Part shown: piece by piece, positions 22,101 to 35,700 of the stretch
How positions within the stretch are numbered: the first letter of the stretch is position 1
Layout: the number at the start of each line of letters is the position of its first letter
DNA from: Mesodorylaimus sp. YZB2_4
Taxonomy: Eukaryota; Nematoda; Enoplea; Dorylaimida; Dorylaimidae
Assembly: GCA_030248295.1 (NCBI GenBank)
Contig: JASANH010000770.1
Span: 744,001-808,000, forward strand
Length of the DNA stretch: 64,000 nucleotides
Direction: 5' to 3'
The notes under the pieces: model-generated
Seen by the model: the letters and a program-made list of their open reading frames with translations, nothing else
What the model was told of the DNA's origin: nothing
Databases searched by the model: none
Translations under genes and position numbers: made by a program

Positions 22101-25100
22101 ATCTTACTTCACTTTTCAGTTCATTTCTATCAAAATATTCTAAATATTTAAGTACAACCCAGCCTTAGGTTTTTGCACATTGAGTCAGTCCCTACCTCCA
22201 AAGGTTTCCAAGTTTTGTGAATCGACTGCGGCCTGCGTGATTCTCGTTGACGCCAAACTTCGTGCTCTTCGATTCTTTGCTCCCACAAACGACGAAGTTT
22301 ACTCGTGTCTTGGAATTGAGCCGACGGTGAATCGACTTTTATTTCGGAATCGCATCCTGAAAACATATTTCAAATTATTTTCATGAAAATACAGTCGATA
22401 TTGGTCTCTATTGTTTTTGTCCAAAAAACCGCGCCAGGTCGCAGACACCCTGACGTACTCAAAGACCGAGACAGATGCCAACAGGCAGATCAGCATAAGC
22501 AAATAATCTTAGACATACAATAATCATGTCGAAAAAAAACGTCTGCTCTAAGCCACCCTCCCTGACGTGGAAATATGCGTAGGCTGAGAAGGCGAGGTCT
22601 GGCTTGGAGCAGGAGCGCAATACATTTTTTCTGGGTACAGAGTCCGAGTGAAGAGTCGTTTACACCGGCCCACTACACCCCAGGTGAATAGATGCATTGT
22701 GCGGTTTATTGTTATTGTTATGCGTGTGAATGCAGAAACGCCATGTCCGGCCCCAACGAGGTGGTAAAGGTCACCATATTTTCATAAATTATATTTTCGA
22801 TATATGCGTATGACGAGGTGACGGCAAAACGAAGAATGGGGCAATGAGCCATCAACAACCGGGCCTGCTGGATAAACGGTAGCAAAAGGCACCACTTCCA
22901 ACGGGGCTCTGCATAGTTGAGGGAGTAGTGTAGGATTGGAACTAATACAGCATAGTGGGACATGCAAAAAAATTCTCAGTCGGTATTTAGACATTGAGAA
23001 AAATGTTAACGGTCTTGCAGACGTGTGTTACCCCAAAAAATATTATTTTGACTGCTGAGCCACACGATATTTCTTTACAGAAGACGGTATCAGTCTGGGG
23101 TTTTATAAGCCTAACCCTACGATAATGGTCTCCACTTTTGAAACTAATGCAACTCCCAAAATCCTAACATACAAATATTTTAGGTACTCGTGCTGTATAT
23201 AAGTGAATAATCAGGTATCCTGGTTGGCTAGCCTTTGAAAGCGTGAGCTAAGAGTTTATATGCATGTACAGTATTGAAATAAAAAGCTGTGAGTTATATC
23301 AGAACATATGCTTTATACCTTTATGTAGAATAATCTGTATAGTGCATGATAATATACTGTATAAGTAGGAATATTTGTTACTCGTATCATATACCTGCAA
23401 TAAACATGATGCATCCAATCTGTTCATCCCTCACCACAAGTATTGCATATTTATTTTAGCCCAGGTTTAATTGAACCTCTGCCAAACTGAGTTGTAAATA
23501 TATCTAAGTAAGTTTTATCTATATTTTTATACCTTAATCTCAGCCATCTAAAAATTATATATACGCAATATACATATTAAACCAGCTGAAATTGAAATTA
23601 TCACGGGAATAATCACATCTAAATCTAGGTACGTAGTCGTATGGCCGACTTATACCAAAGAATCCATCATCAAACTAAAACTAGGTACCCTGTGAAGCTA
23701 GAGGGAACAAACAAAAATCCAAACGAGCCTAATAAAAATCAAACAATATATTAAAACTTAGCTATCCGATTTCAACTTGAGCAAAAGCAATTATATGCGA
23801 AATACGAGAATGCTACATTTCCAATACCGACAATCCGGAACAGGCTTGGTCACTTAAAATATACTTGGGATGGCTATCCTGCGCCACGCCCACTTTTGCC
23901 TCTCCAGTTACCGCTCTATGCAAGAGGCGAACCAAGACTCAAAACACAAATATAGTCGCGCAACCAGACGCCAAAAGTAAACGAATAGCGAGTAGAAGAA
24001 AGCTCGAAATGCGCCGATACCATTATGTTTGTCAGAGCAGCTGAATATACCTAGCCAATATCCGAGACCATTTGTGCATACTTGGCCAGGTATCCATTTC
24101 GCAATTTCCAACTAGCTGCCAAGCCAGGGTGCATATTGTCCAAGAAACAAGAGGAGGGTGCTCAGAGACCAACCTTCGCGCCATGGATGGATTTCCACCA
24201 CCGCCCTACGTCAACATGTGGCACGTGCATGGGCACGGCGCAGCTTGCTCATCATTTTTGAACAAAACCACGCAGACAAGCGTCATTTCCGTTTTCCAAG
24301 GGCGGTGCACCCAACAGGTGGTCAATAGGCCTAAGAGAATGACCGGGGACAAACTGGTCGCGCGTCCGTCACCTTGCAAATGCACATGAAAACAAGGTTA
24401 CGAAATCCCGCAAGTGGAAATCGAAAACCGCTCTATACACCAGTAAAACGTAGAATCAGTGAAATTGAACTCGGTCAGTAATTGGTGTCTGGCGAACACA
24501 CGCTCTGGGACACGCCACACAACGACCACTAGAACACACGTTTATTCCCCACTGACCGCCGTCCACATCTGTCATTTCTGTAAAAGAACTTGTCCCGTGA
24601 GGGATTTATTGCACAAACTGCGCCCTTGAACTTCGAGTGCCTTACATTTAGCTGTAGGCAGCACGGAGAAATTTCTCGCGCTGACATAATTCTTGAACAT
24701 AAAATTTATTTGTGCCAGGGTGACAAAAATCTATCCATTGTTATAATGGCTGACAAAAGAAGCCTCGTTTTTGTGCCTCCCACTCTTTCTGGGAAGTAGG
24801 GGACACAAAATTGGTGGGGTCTAATTCTTGTATAAGTGCGAGGCGGTCTGCTGGTCAAGTACCAGAAGGAGACGGGAGCCAATCTCGCATTTTCAGAATT
24901 TTGATGGGTGATAATGTCAAATGGGTGTCTAGTCGGCGAGCACCTCCTCGGGTGTAATAAATAGTTTTTCAGGGAGCTTGTTCGAACCAATTATATTTAC
25001 CTAATTTCGAAATGAAATCTCACACCCCAGTAAATACATTCAATAAATTCATGTTCGGAACATTTTTAGGTGGAAGAAGGGGATGGGGGCTCCAGCAATA

Positions 25101-25929
25101 TTGCTACAATTCAAAAACTCAAACGAAATCCAGGAAAAAATTCAAGTATTTTTCAGAAATGGAATCTGTTGGTCGTAACATGTGCAGCCCATCACCACAA
25201 CAAACAATGATACCTAACTGAAAGAATGTTACTTTTACAATCAGAAGCAGCCGTTTTTTCATGCAGGACATGTCTAAAATTTAGGACTACTATCAGTACG
25301 CAGGAACTCGGAAGTCCAAACATTTAGGGCGTCTTTACTGATGTGGAAGGGTCTGTAGCCAGTGCCTCCAGGCAGTAGGAGATATGAGAGACCAAAAAAC
25401 TCCGATTGGCGCAAGGCGTCACGCGACTATGCCTGCCGCTGAAACATCAACCCGAGAGCTTAACTCTCCTAGCCAGGGAAGAGTATCGATGTCCCGATCA
25501 GAGCTTATACGGTCAGTATGGCTGGACGAATATCATTTATCATTTACACAGTCACTACGGGATACAGCATTCAAATTTTGCTTTAGGAAGGCCGTTTTTT
25601 GCACTGAAAAGCTGCAAAAAAGTATAAAAATAAAAATCAACTTCAACTTCCTTCTCCTAACTCCACTATTTCAAAATTCCCTTAAAAACAATTGCCTATT
25701 TCAGATTTTACTTAATCTACTGCCAATTTTCATCAAAAAACTTACCTTTTGACGCACTGCCATTGCTGGTGTCCACAAACAACACAGATTCATTTCCAAT
25801 GATCATTTTGTCATTTGCACTTTCAGATTGCTCAATGTACTCATCAGCAAGTTGCGCTTGGAACGGATCACTTTCGAAAGCTGCACAAATTTCAACATCT
25901 GACGAATGAAACTCGGTGGAGATGGACAT
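16114..25929 (-). CDS. MISP/AKAP2-like cytoskeletal scaffold protein
   Basis: Seven exons (minus): 25929-25746, 22356-22196, 21843-20906, 19078-18538, 18038-17608, 17162-16693, 16385-16114, with GT-AG junctions and consistent phases, giving 998 residues. The protein is mostly hydrophilic, Ser/Asn/Gln-rich and probably disordered. Recognisable elements are charged helices: KLRRLWEQRIEEHEVW (about residue 80), IIAKEIREYREREEELRRSR (about 560) and RIEQEVEELRRREEELR (about 735-750). The EREEELRR pattern is typical of the C-terminal region of vertebrate AKAP2 and MISP, which bind actin and, for AKAP2, the PKA regulatory subunit. The ATG at 25929 opens exon 1 and joins exon 2 in phase 1 across a 3.4-kb intron. 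Homology rests on short charged motifs, so the family name is tentative, whereas the gene model is strong. A C-terminal acidic segment (EEEWIQVGSVTKKEVVEKWDVEDI) ends the protein. Confidence 0.7.
19709..19830. repeat. Low-complexity A/C tract with long poly-C
   Basis: A run of about 10 A followed by CCCAACCC- and CCCC-rich sequence with interruptions, inside intron 3 of the AKAP2-like gene. Homopolymer indels are likely here; the Gly-rich and Pro-rich frames over it are artefacts. Confidence 0.85.
20386..20600. repeat. Imperfect direct duplication of a GAAAA-rich unit
   Basis: The segment around 20386-20452 (GAATCTTTGAGCC, AATCAGCGAAAACT, TTGCATTCCA) recurs at about 20535-20600 (GAATCTTCGAGCCG, AATCAGGGAAAACTT, TTGCATTTCA), 145 bp downstream. 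It lies in an intron and its origin is unclear. Confidence 0.6.
22357..25745 (-). other. 3.4-kb first intron of the AKAP2-like gene
   Basis: AT-rich sequence between exon 1 and exon 2. I see no embedded gene. One short repeat at about 25428-25495, containing TGAAACATCAACC and GTATCGATG, belongs to a family also present elsewhere in the window. Regulatory elements may be here but none is recognisable. Confidence 0.55.
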
Positions 25930-26609
25930 GGTTTGAAAATTTTTAACCTGACGGTTTTGAAAACGTCAAAAAAGGAATCAAAAATCGAACCCAAGCCTGA
26001 CCTGACAAAACAGTCAGTGGCAGTCCAAAATGATGTCGGTGATAGCAACCGCAGTTACTGGCCTGCCTTTCTTGTGTCGGCCACCTCAGTCACTCAACAA
26101 CTTGACTAGCGAAATGCTCGACGACCCACTAAACCGCACTCCAGTAGTTTTCCTCGATCAAAATCTTCACTCGGCTCTCGTAAGTGACTTTTTTGTGCCA
26201 TCACAACACGGAGATGGCCGCCTAAACAACAAACAAATCACGAGTGCAGTGGTTCTGATGTCCCTAAGCTGACTGTGGTATGAGAGGGTCACTCGTTGCA
26301 TGACTTGTGTGTAAACAGAGGTCGAGCCAACTTCCTTGATTTCAAGTAGATCAACAGTCGCGAGGCCACTGTTTTGGTCAAACATCGGCCAGTCAACGAA
26401 CAGTCGTGCCATGCCAGATCAAAATCACTTTGCTCGGTGCTCGGTTCCCCATCACTTTTTTAAAATAAAAAGTTACACTGGCATAAAAAATTCTTATAAT
26501 GAAACATAAAACTTTAAAATCATGGATTTCCGCTTGAAAATCTTTTGCACGCACGTTTTTTATGTTCCGTTTCTGTAGCTTTGGTCAATTGATCAGGTGC
26601 TAAAAAATG

Positions 26610-27804
26610 TCAGATTTTCAGACAAAGTTCGACATTCCTGCTCTTATTTGTCCTGGCCTCCATCGTACCTGGGTCGGGTTGCTTCAAATCTTTGGCTTTA
26701 TTATCAGCGGAGGGATTTCCAGCCGAGTCCCTATCAGTTGGCTGTGGCTGTGGTCCATATCCATACGGACAGAATTTCTTTTTTCCTCCATTTGATTCTC
26801 CATGATGCTTGAATTTCGATGCAGCTTCCTCATAATTTTCACTGGCTCCTCCAGGCAACCCCGGTTCGCCAGCTTCTCCAACCGGCCCTGGAGGTCCATC
26901 TTCCCCCTGTGGACCAGGTGGTCCCTTTGGGCCCTATAACAAAGCAGTTACATATGTCATCGGGCAAATTTTGTCATATATTTCGCTTACTGGTAATCCA
27001 GGCATTCCAGGCTCTCCAACTGGTCCCTTGGGGCCTGGCGGACATTGTCGACATTGTCGAACACTGGTGAAGAGAGCCCAAACTGGGATGACTCCTGGTC
27101 TCCCTGGTATGCCCTTCGGACCGTTTTGACCAGGCTCTCCATCAGTGCCAGGCTCGCCCGGGGTGCCGGGATGACCAGGTGGACAGTAATACTCTAAAAA
27201 GCGGTTCTCAAAAGTGTATTCCTTTTTGAGGCTACAACTGTTTTAAACCATGTCTTATTGTTTCTGTTTTTCAGTTAGCCGTAATCTCATGATAAGCATG
27301 ATGGGATGACCCGTTGTCCAGCTAACAGCTAACACGCACGCTTTGCTGGATAACAAGCAATAAAGACAGGGCTTACTTAGCAAAAAACTTATCTCGGAGA
27401 ATCGCCCTGTACCTACCTTCAAATGATTTGCAAATCGGTTTTTTCGTTCTTCTAGGTTTTGGGATTTCTTTTTTCTGCTCCACAATTTCATCCCACGTGT
27501 CTTCGGTCATTAGCTAAAACACAAGTCTACGAAGTTGTGAACATAGTTTTGCAGTGAAAATGCTAGTCAAAATGACGAAATAAATATATTTTGGATCGAA
27601 GACTAGCTAAAAACCATCCAAAATACTTCTCTTTTCAAGAAAAACCTGATAAAGACAAACCTGAAATCTTTCAATACCAACAGACATTTCCTCCTCGATC
27701 GAAGATCCTTTATGCAAAAGCAATGGAACAGTAATGATTGTTGCCAGAACAGTGACTACACTGAACAAAATTGAAGCGGAAGCTACAACATCCGTCGGCG
27801 TCAT
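26610..27804 (-). CDS. Nematode cuticle collagen
   Basis: Structural protein of the extracellular cuticle. Exons 27804-27661, 27513-27417, 27193-26991 and 26933-26610 give 255 residues in frame. Residues 1-48 form the nematode cuticle-collagen N-terminal module: a hydrophobic segment ([21 protein letters not shown]) and an acidic [12 protein letters not shown] stretch. The next exon has the family-like MTEDTWDEI. Gly-X-Y blocks follow, interrupted by a short insert with VRQCRQC, whose cysteines probably crosslink chains. An RRTKKP basic patch lies between the membrane segment and the collagen blocks, where these proteins are normally cleaved by a subtilisin-like protease. The C-terminal non-collagenous tail (CPYGYG followed by a Lys/Asp-rich end) is longer than usual. 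The total length and short Gly-X-Y blocks fit a small cuticle collagen. Confidence 0.9.
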
Positions 27805-29781
27805 GGTCGTATTGGCTAGGATTTTAGTCCAAAATTGGACTTCTAATAAGAAAATAACGTTTACTGAAATTTACAATAAACATTCACTTGTGTCCGAGTG
27901 AAAAGAAAATTTTTAGTACAGACGTCGAAAAATTGTGTCTCTGCCTGCACAGACAGTTCCGGGCCACCGAGGAAATGCACTCGCTGAGGCAAGACACAAT
28001 CGATAGTAGGTGTGTTCCACTTTCTATTCGGGCGTTTCTTGTGCCATCCAAATAAGGAGCACTGCACGCTGGTTTCGTTTCTCTACTGTGCTAGTTATAC
28101 TGCCTACTGGGAACTTCTTATACTGACAAGACTGCGACTAGAAGTCAGAAATTGTCGGTCGCTTATTCCTGAGTGTCTGCATGGGATCTGCGGCACGATT
28201 TTCTGTGTTCTGTTCTGTGCAACCATACTTTTTAAGAGCCGCTGCAAGAGAAAATATCCTTTGGAACAGTCGCAAAGTTCCTCGCTAGACATTGACAATA
28301 TATTACAATATATTACTAGAAACCAGTGCCACCCAATAGCATGAAGTCAGATCGAAGGTATGTAGTCAGAGGCGCCCTCAAAAAGACATCGCTGAGTAGG
28401 CTCCTGCCTGCACGCTAGACCATTTCACAGGTCTCGCACTACTCAAAAATTGAACTTCCCGCTGGAGGCCGCTTATGCCAGCTTGACATATATGAAAAGT
28501 ACCTCACTCCTAAGCCTGTGCGCGTGGCTATACACTAAAGCTTCAAGGCATGTTTATAGTCTCGCGACAGCGAGAGCGACAAAATTCGAATCTGTCGCGG
28601 CGACAAGTTGATCCAAGAAGGCGTGTCTTCGAATGGCCCCGGGAATGGATTTTGATGTTTCGTTTGAATTTTCTAGGAGGATGTGCTAGTCATGTCCATA
28701 AGGTATTCGGTGAGATCAGAAAATTTTCTGGCGAATAGTAGCATTCAACTTTTTCTGTTTTATACCCATACAGAGAAAGAAGCTAACAAATGTTTGCAAA
28801 AGGCGCTGAAAAGACAGTTATTTATGCCATTTTTACTTCATGGTCCCAGCTTCGTTTCGACCATTTCGACCTAACCAGCTTCGATAACAAGAATAAATGA
28901 TAAAAAAAAACCAGCTTCGATAACATGAATTTATCAGATACATAATATACACAGCAAGAAAGACGTACCATAAATAAACAAGGCAATAAGTCAGCATGAA
29001 CGCCGAGAATGGCAGAAACTTATGTAGAAAGGTAATATCATTGCCACTAATTAGCAGAGGATAAAATGTTTGAATGGGCTGGAAGTAAAATGATAGCGCA
29101 CACAATCTTGATTTTCAAAATTCTGTTGTTTTCAAAGATGGAGGAATCTTTTCCAAAGATACTTTCATTAGTAAGAAAGATAATAAGAAAAAAATTTTTT
29201 TATCCACTATTAGTACGGCACATTTTCTTTCACCTGCAGCCGAGTCGAAACTTCTCTATTTCTACCAAATCAGCATAAACTCGAATGAATGTGATATAAG
29301 TAGCCGTAACACCACTTACCTACCCAGCAATGTCTTTTTTTGAGCGCGCTTTCGAAATACACACTTTTGACCTAATTTCATGCTCGTTAGAGGCACTGAT
29401 AGAGGTTTTTTGAGTGGGTTGTCGATGTTTATAGTAATGATGTTTGAAAAAGTTTTTGCGTAACAATGGCCGATTGTGGAGATATGCAGGCGAAACCACA
29501 TTATAAGATACGTTTGGTTATAAGACACGTTTGGTTAGACCAATTACGGGTTCAGCTGTTCCAAAGGTTTTTGCTTCAGCGGCCCTTTAAGAGCAACATC
29601 AGAGAAATTTCTTTTGTTCCAAGCCCATAATTTGTAATATCATTCAATTTGTACCAGTACAAATTGTGTACTAACAATAAGAGGGAGGGTATCTTCAGAA
29701 CTAGCATAATGTACTTGATAGCTTTGGAATCAAAATTCCTGACATAACGTTATTCCTAACTTGTGTGCTGTGTTATAGCTG
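27805..29781. other. Intergenic region between the collagen and kinase genes
   Basis: No supported gene. A reading frame of 110 codons at 28012-28344 on the plus strand has no family resemblance or splice context. The collagen promoter should lie directly above 27804. Confidence 0.5.
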
Positions 29782-32700
29782 TCACGATTGAGACAGACGT
29801 GCTCCTTGGTATTCCTCCAATGCTGCATCAATAATAGCTGAAAGCTGCTGATAGGTCAGGTAGGTGATTTTCTCTCCTAAATCGTAGACTGAATATACTG
29901 GCGACAGAAAAAACAATACGCGATCAAGTCTTACCAGCTGCGAATTCGTCCACTGCGGATAAAAGGTCGTGCAAAACAATTCTGTAATCCGAATACCCCA
30001 GATTCGAGGTAATTGGATCTGTACTTTGAGCTGCGAGCTGAAAAATAAAGGCTTCGTCAGAGGCCACTTTAGGGGTGAACCTTTCGGCTGGTTGTGCCTT
30101 TTGTTTGCCGATTTGCTCCTTCTTGGAAGCATTTTATATGGGTGAACACAGGGGCCTTCTTCCCTCATGTTCTGGCCAGGTTCTGACCCATGGCTGCTAC
30201 AGGTTCGCCAACGGGAAATGTGAAAGCAAGGCACGGCTAACAGAAGAATATGAATCTGCGTAATTCAAATTTTAGGTAACATCAGAAACTCATCACACCA
30301 CCTGCATGGGTCATTATCAGATTCGCTTTGATCACCCTGGCCTGCTCTTGCAGACAGCATTCATAAGTTACACTGACCGTCTCACCTTTGTCAGTTCAGC
30401 TCGGACTCGAATCGCATCTGACAATGGTCCAAATAGCTGTTTTCGAAATTGTTCAATCACCCGTCTTTTATGATCCACCGACCTGACTACTGGTAACTAG
30501 AATAACAAAGTTCTTTCAGTCAAAAATGTCGAATTAGAAATTTAAAATTTGGCTACCTGATCGATGACAAGCATTTTGTGCAATACAATAAAAAGATGCA
30601 GCATCGGATCTTGTGTGCCTACTGACCGCAATTTTGCTGAGTTAATGACCACACTGCTAGCTGACAATGCTGAAAAGAAGTTAAGCTATGATAACCTTGA
30701 CCTTCTTGTTGGGGACAGCTTCAAGCTGCTACACAAAATTTTCGCGATCAGCACCACAAACATGCAACAGATAGTGATAATTGGGATTGCTCACCTCTGA
30801 GAGGTTCTACCTGCTGCTTCTCCAACGTTGACGAGCTCTGAGCGCGTCTGATATTCGGCAACGTGGTCACACTGGAGACAAAGATATCTGCAAGAAAACA
30901 TCTCATAAAATCAGCAAGCTCCAGAACAAACAGTCCATCAAACCTTTTGCTCCAGCGTTGCTTTTCAAAGTTTCTGGTGCTTCCAATTTTGGAAACTCTA
31001 AAGTCGCTGATGCAATTCGTTTAGCACGATGAGATCCAGAGAGAGATCGAGCGCGAGATCGAGTCGGGATCCTGGATGGAGGCTGGATGGCCGGTAACGC
31101 TAAAATCTGTGAGTTGTATTACCGCTAAAGCTAGTCACGGCAAAACGACACCTCCTGTGTGTTCCTTATTCTTATTTGCTGATCGTCGCCTGAAATGGTG
31201 TCTGGATGATCGGCTTGCAGAATCCGTTGTTGAGGAAGCCGATGAAATTTTGACCATTTTTGCTGAACTCGATTTTCTCGCTGATTCGCTGGAATCTTGT
31301 TCTAGCTTCACCTCTGCAGCCGCTGCGGTTTGTGCATGGAAGTGAGCTGAGGTCCCAGAAGCTGATAGTGATTCAGCAGTGGTGTACGCTGATAAGGAGT
31401 GTATGTCACCTCTGGATTCGGTTGCCCTAATAACATAGCTTTTGTACCAGAAACAAGCAATAAGATTGAAACAGTGCCTCAGCAATCACAATAAGACACA
31501 CTGCTACCTTGATCGTAAAGCCATCTCCTTTTCCATACGTCTTTTGATAAAATGATGTTGCTGTCGAGCATGGTCCGCATAGCACAACAGTTTGTCAACC
31601 ATTTGTGCTGATACGCCAATCACGTCAGGCCGATCAGCCGGGTTTGGGGTCAAGCATCTAAAATTTGAGGAAAATTCAGCCTTTCTGTTCCTCAGCCCAT
31701 CGGCTAGCTATAGTAGAATTGACAGGGACAAAATGTATAAACTTTGGACGCTGATGATGGATCATACCATGTGCACACTTATGTCACAGTGCCTCGACGT
31801 CACATGTCATGTCATGTCATACTATGGTCATTGGTAATTCCCCCCGCAGTCATATTGCGCCTGCGGGTTTCAGGACAATATTTGCGGCAGCCACAAACAC
31901 TACCATAAAGTCCCGCTTGTATCCCCTTCATCCCCCTCAGTCATAGCACCAAGGTCAGTCCCTTTAAAAACCTATAGCCCCTAGTAACAAGTGAGGATCT
32001 ACAATAGTGCTACACCGTTTGCAAAAAAGCATTTCCTGACCATCGCACAAAACAAAATTCGAATTTTCCACTCCATAGCAGTTTCATTCAGATGAAAAGT
32101 CCCTCACTTCAAAGCATTCATATTTCAGAAAAGCCACCTGACAATTGAAGAAGACAACCGACGGCCACTTTTCGAATAGAAAGCGATCACTGGGAGTTAT
32201 TGCGAAAAAATCAACAAAACAAATAAATTTCTTGCAATACACAGGCTTGCACAGGCTTTGAGTTTGAAGTGAGGTACTATTCTATCTGCGTGAAACTGGC
32301 ATAGGCAGCTTATGGCGGGAAATTCAGGCTTGTGATATTGTCAATACGCCTAAGAGGAGACATCAAACATGGCTGAGCTGAGATAATGGGTCTCTTCAAC
32401 TTTTATTCCCGTAACCCCTTACTCACTTCCTGATGACGCCCCATATCTCCTCGCCATAAAGATCGCCTGTTATCGGCTCGTATTGGGCTTCAACGATCTA
32501 AGGTATCAAAACTGAGCACATGCTGGCAAGGTGGACCTAATACAAACTTACTGAACTGGCCAACTTCAACATATTCTGTGAAAAAAATGGTGGCTTTAAA
32601 GCGCACATTTCATACACGATGCATCCCAATGACCAGATGTCCACTTTTTCACCATACGGTTGATGCTGAATGATTTCTGGGCTGCAGCAACACTTATCAC

Positions 32701-35700
32701 ATGTGCGATGTTCCCTATTTCATGGACTTTTGTTACCTGCTGTATAAAATTGTGCCAACAACAGATTTCAAATAGCTGATATCCGCGCTTTTGTGTTTTG
32801 CTAATCCAAAATCAGCTAGAAACAAAAAAATAGCAGGACGTTTTGCCAGAACTCCATCAGTCCTTACTTATAATTACGTGATCATTATCAACCAGCATGA
32901 CGTTGTTCGGATTTAGGTCCCTGTGCACAATTCTTTTTTCCTTGTGAAGATATCGCAGAGCCATGACCATCTGCATATGCACCAGAATAAACTACAAATA
33001 TTTTTGGAGTCAGGACAAAAAACCTCAGCATACCTGAATTAGCACATTCCAGACTCGATCCTCGCTAAAATTCTGCTTCTTCTCTCTGACTGAATTGATA
33101 TGTTCCTTCAGTGGAGCGCCGTCGATCAGGTCCATTAAAATGTACAATTTCGCATCTTAATTTGAGAAAGGTAAGAAATAAAAATTTTGGTTTGAGAAGA
33201 AAAGGTTATATTACTCACTTTCAACAAAAATTTTCCTATATCTAACAATATTTGGATGTCTCATTTGTTGCTTGATTATTGTGATCTCATTGACAATATC
33301 TGCCGTCGAATCGGAGGCGTGGGCATTGCCAACAGCGCTGTTTCCTTTTTCAATATCCTCTGCACCATGGTCTTCTACCAGTCCACTTGAGTAGATCTAA
33401 AAAAAACTCGAATTAAAAATTGTAGGGGTCAGTTTTTTTGATGATGACTTTAAAAATAAAAATCATTTTCTCAAACGTGCGAAAAAATCGTGGACGAAAA
33501 CTCGTTAGACAGAACACGCCCCCAAAATAAAAAGAGGCCTTGTGACACCTTGAGTGGAGTCCGCTCTGGTTCTGGTTGGCTGGTCGATGGACAGATAGAC
33601 AGGCACTGTGCAGCCTTGGGATAGGCCAGCGTGGGAGATGATGTGGCGACCAAGGAAAACCCGTGTCGGCCTAGCGGGTTCAGGCGTCTGCCTCTCACGC
33701 TGGGTGATCACTTAGAGGAAAGAGTTCGACTCCCGCCGGGGTGAGAAATGATTGTCAACCATGTGTTCCTTAGCCCTCGAGTGCGCTGTATGGTGCTTGG
33801 AAATGGAGAAAGTTTGAGGCCGTTGACATTGCACCTCGGCTGCCGAGCCAGCCTGTAAGGGGTGTAGTGGTTATCCTTCCACCTAGTTCCAGCAAGTCAA
33901 TGCCGGTTACCGGTTATCAGGGTACGACGCCATCAATATGCCAGGTCGCCCGATAAAAAAAAAACCAAGGCCCAAAAAACCAGCCCCCGAAATCCGGGTA
34001 ACCCTTTTACTAATCAAAAAATCCCCCGGGGGGGAATAAAAGGGGGGTCTCCCCCCTTTTGGGGGGTGTGCCCCGTCCCCCCGCGGGGCGGGGCACTAAA
34101 AAAAAGCCAGCCGCGCCTGTCAGCTGAGGTGTCGTTCACATTGCGACTATCACCTGAGCCAGCTCAGCCCGCGGCTGGCTCGGTTTGTGGCTTGCGGTTG
34201 GCTCAGCCTGGCTGTCTCAGCTGGACTGTTCACACTCATATCGATCCGCGGCTCAGGAGCTCGGTCAGCTCGGCTGGGGAAGTTACAAGTTTTCAACTTT
34301 CCCAGCCAAGCCAGCCGACCTTGGAACAATCGTTCTGGAGTTATCAACAGGAAAGTAGCCAATTTCGATAAAAATATGGATTGTGATGAAATGATTGAAT
34401 TATTGTGAGCTTATTGTACGGTTTATCGGCTCTAGCTGCTAGGAATCTCGAGAACTACAAAGTTTAAACCAAGGAATTTAGTAAAAAAAGCGGATGGAGT
34501 GTGATGCGATTTGGCATCATTTGTGTGCTGGGGGGGGGGGGGGGAACGGGTGGGACAGATGTGTCAAATTTGGCATTTCAATCCAAAACAGGATTAGAGA
34601 AATGGTCTCGATGAAGTACGCTAGAAATAGAGTGATTCAACTTTTACAGTAGGCACGCTGATTGAATTTAGAAGCCAGCAACAACAGTAGAGTTGCTCAA
34701 CATATGCATCGATGAGGGTATTGCTAAAAATGGCAGTAGTGGAACCGACTCTAGCAAACCTGTTAACTATGTAGTTCCATTACTGTTCCTGCTCATTCTG
34801 ATCATTAAAGATAGAACTGTCGACCTGATAACCAATGCGTCTACCGAGTAAACAATATGTTAGTGTAACCAGCAGCCCTGGCGGTAGGGAGTAATCGATA
34901 CGCTCCGCTGCCTGGGACGTTAACCTCTTCGGTTGATGTTTCTAGGGCAGCTATATTCGCGAGACTTGCTTACTCCCAGTCGAAGCCTTTTACCTAAAAA
35001 CTGCGGTCTCGACTATCTCCCGCCGCTTGGGTGACCTGATTATATTAGTCAGTGCGGCAGCGCACGTGTGCGTGGTAGGTATGTCTGGGATACTAAGGAT
35101 TAGCTGATGCAATAGGTTGTGCAGGGGTCATGTACTGCTCTTTGTTCAGCCGACCGATAGCAGCTACAGAATACTATAGGTGTATTCTTTTGATTACGAC
35201 GATGATAATTCTCTGCAGTAGTCTTGCTTCTGAGGAACTTTCTGCGAGCCGAGCATCAAACTACTCAGCCGAGCCCGCCGAAAAGCAGATGGAATGTTTT
35301 GAGCAGCGTCGCGGCTTCTAATGTGAACGACCCAGCCGAGCTGAGATGACCGCAAGCCGCAAGCTGAGCTAGCCGAGGCATGCAATGTGGACGCCGCTTT
35401 TGACATGACAACCACAGGAGTTGACGTCACCCAGGCAAGTGAGATCAAGAAACTTCTCCCTTTCGCCCTGCTTTGCACGATTGACAATGGTCACAGCTGC
35501 CTGGCTCACCTCCTTCAGCGCAAAATATTGCTGGGATCCTGGAACTTGGACTTTGTAGACGCATCCAAATGCACCAGCTCCGAGGCGTTCCATAACGGCA
35601 TAGTGCTGAATGTGGAACAAGGGATCGTGGTTTTTGTTGACTGATTCAATCGATTTGCGAATGCCCGATTCCTCGCTGCTCTAAAAATCCTCTATGCTGA

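Larger units (their letters stand above)
33220..35509 (-). other. Transposon-filled intron within the NEK10 kinase domain
   Basis: This intron splits the kinase domain between the ATP-binding lysine exon and the next lobe exon. It contains one tRNA-derived SINE (33655-33815) and most of an inverted-repeat element (about 33820-35395). A C/G-rich homopolymer patch lies at about 33950-34100. Confidence 0.7.

Noticed and set aside
28012-28344. 110-codon plus-strand frame with two hydrophobic stretches
   Set aside because: It has no family resemblance, no splice-linked neighbours and no supporting context.
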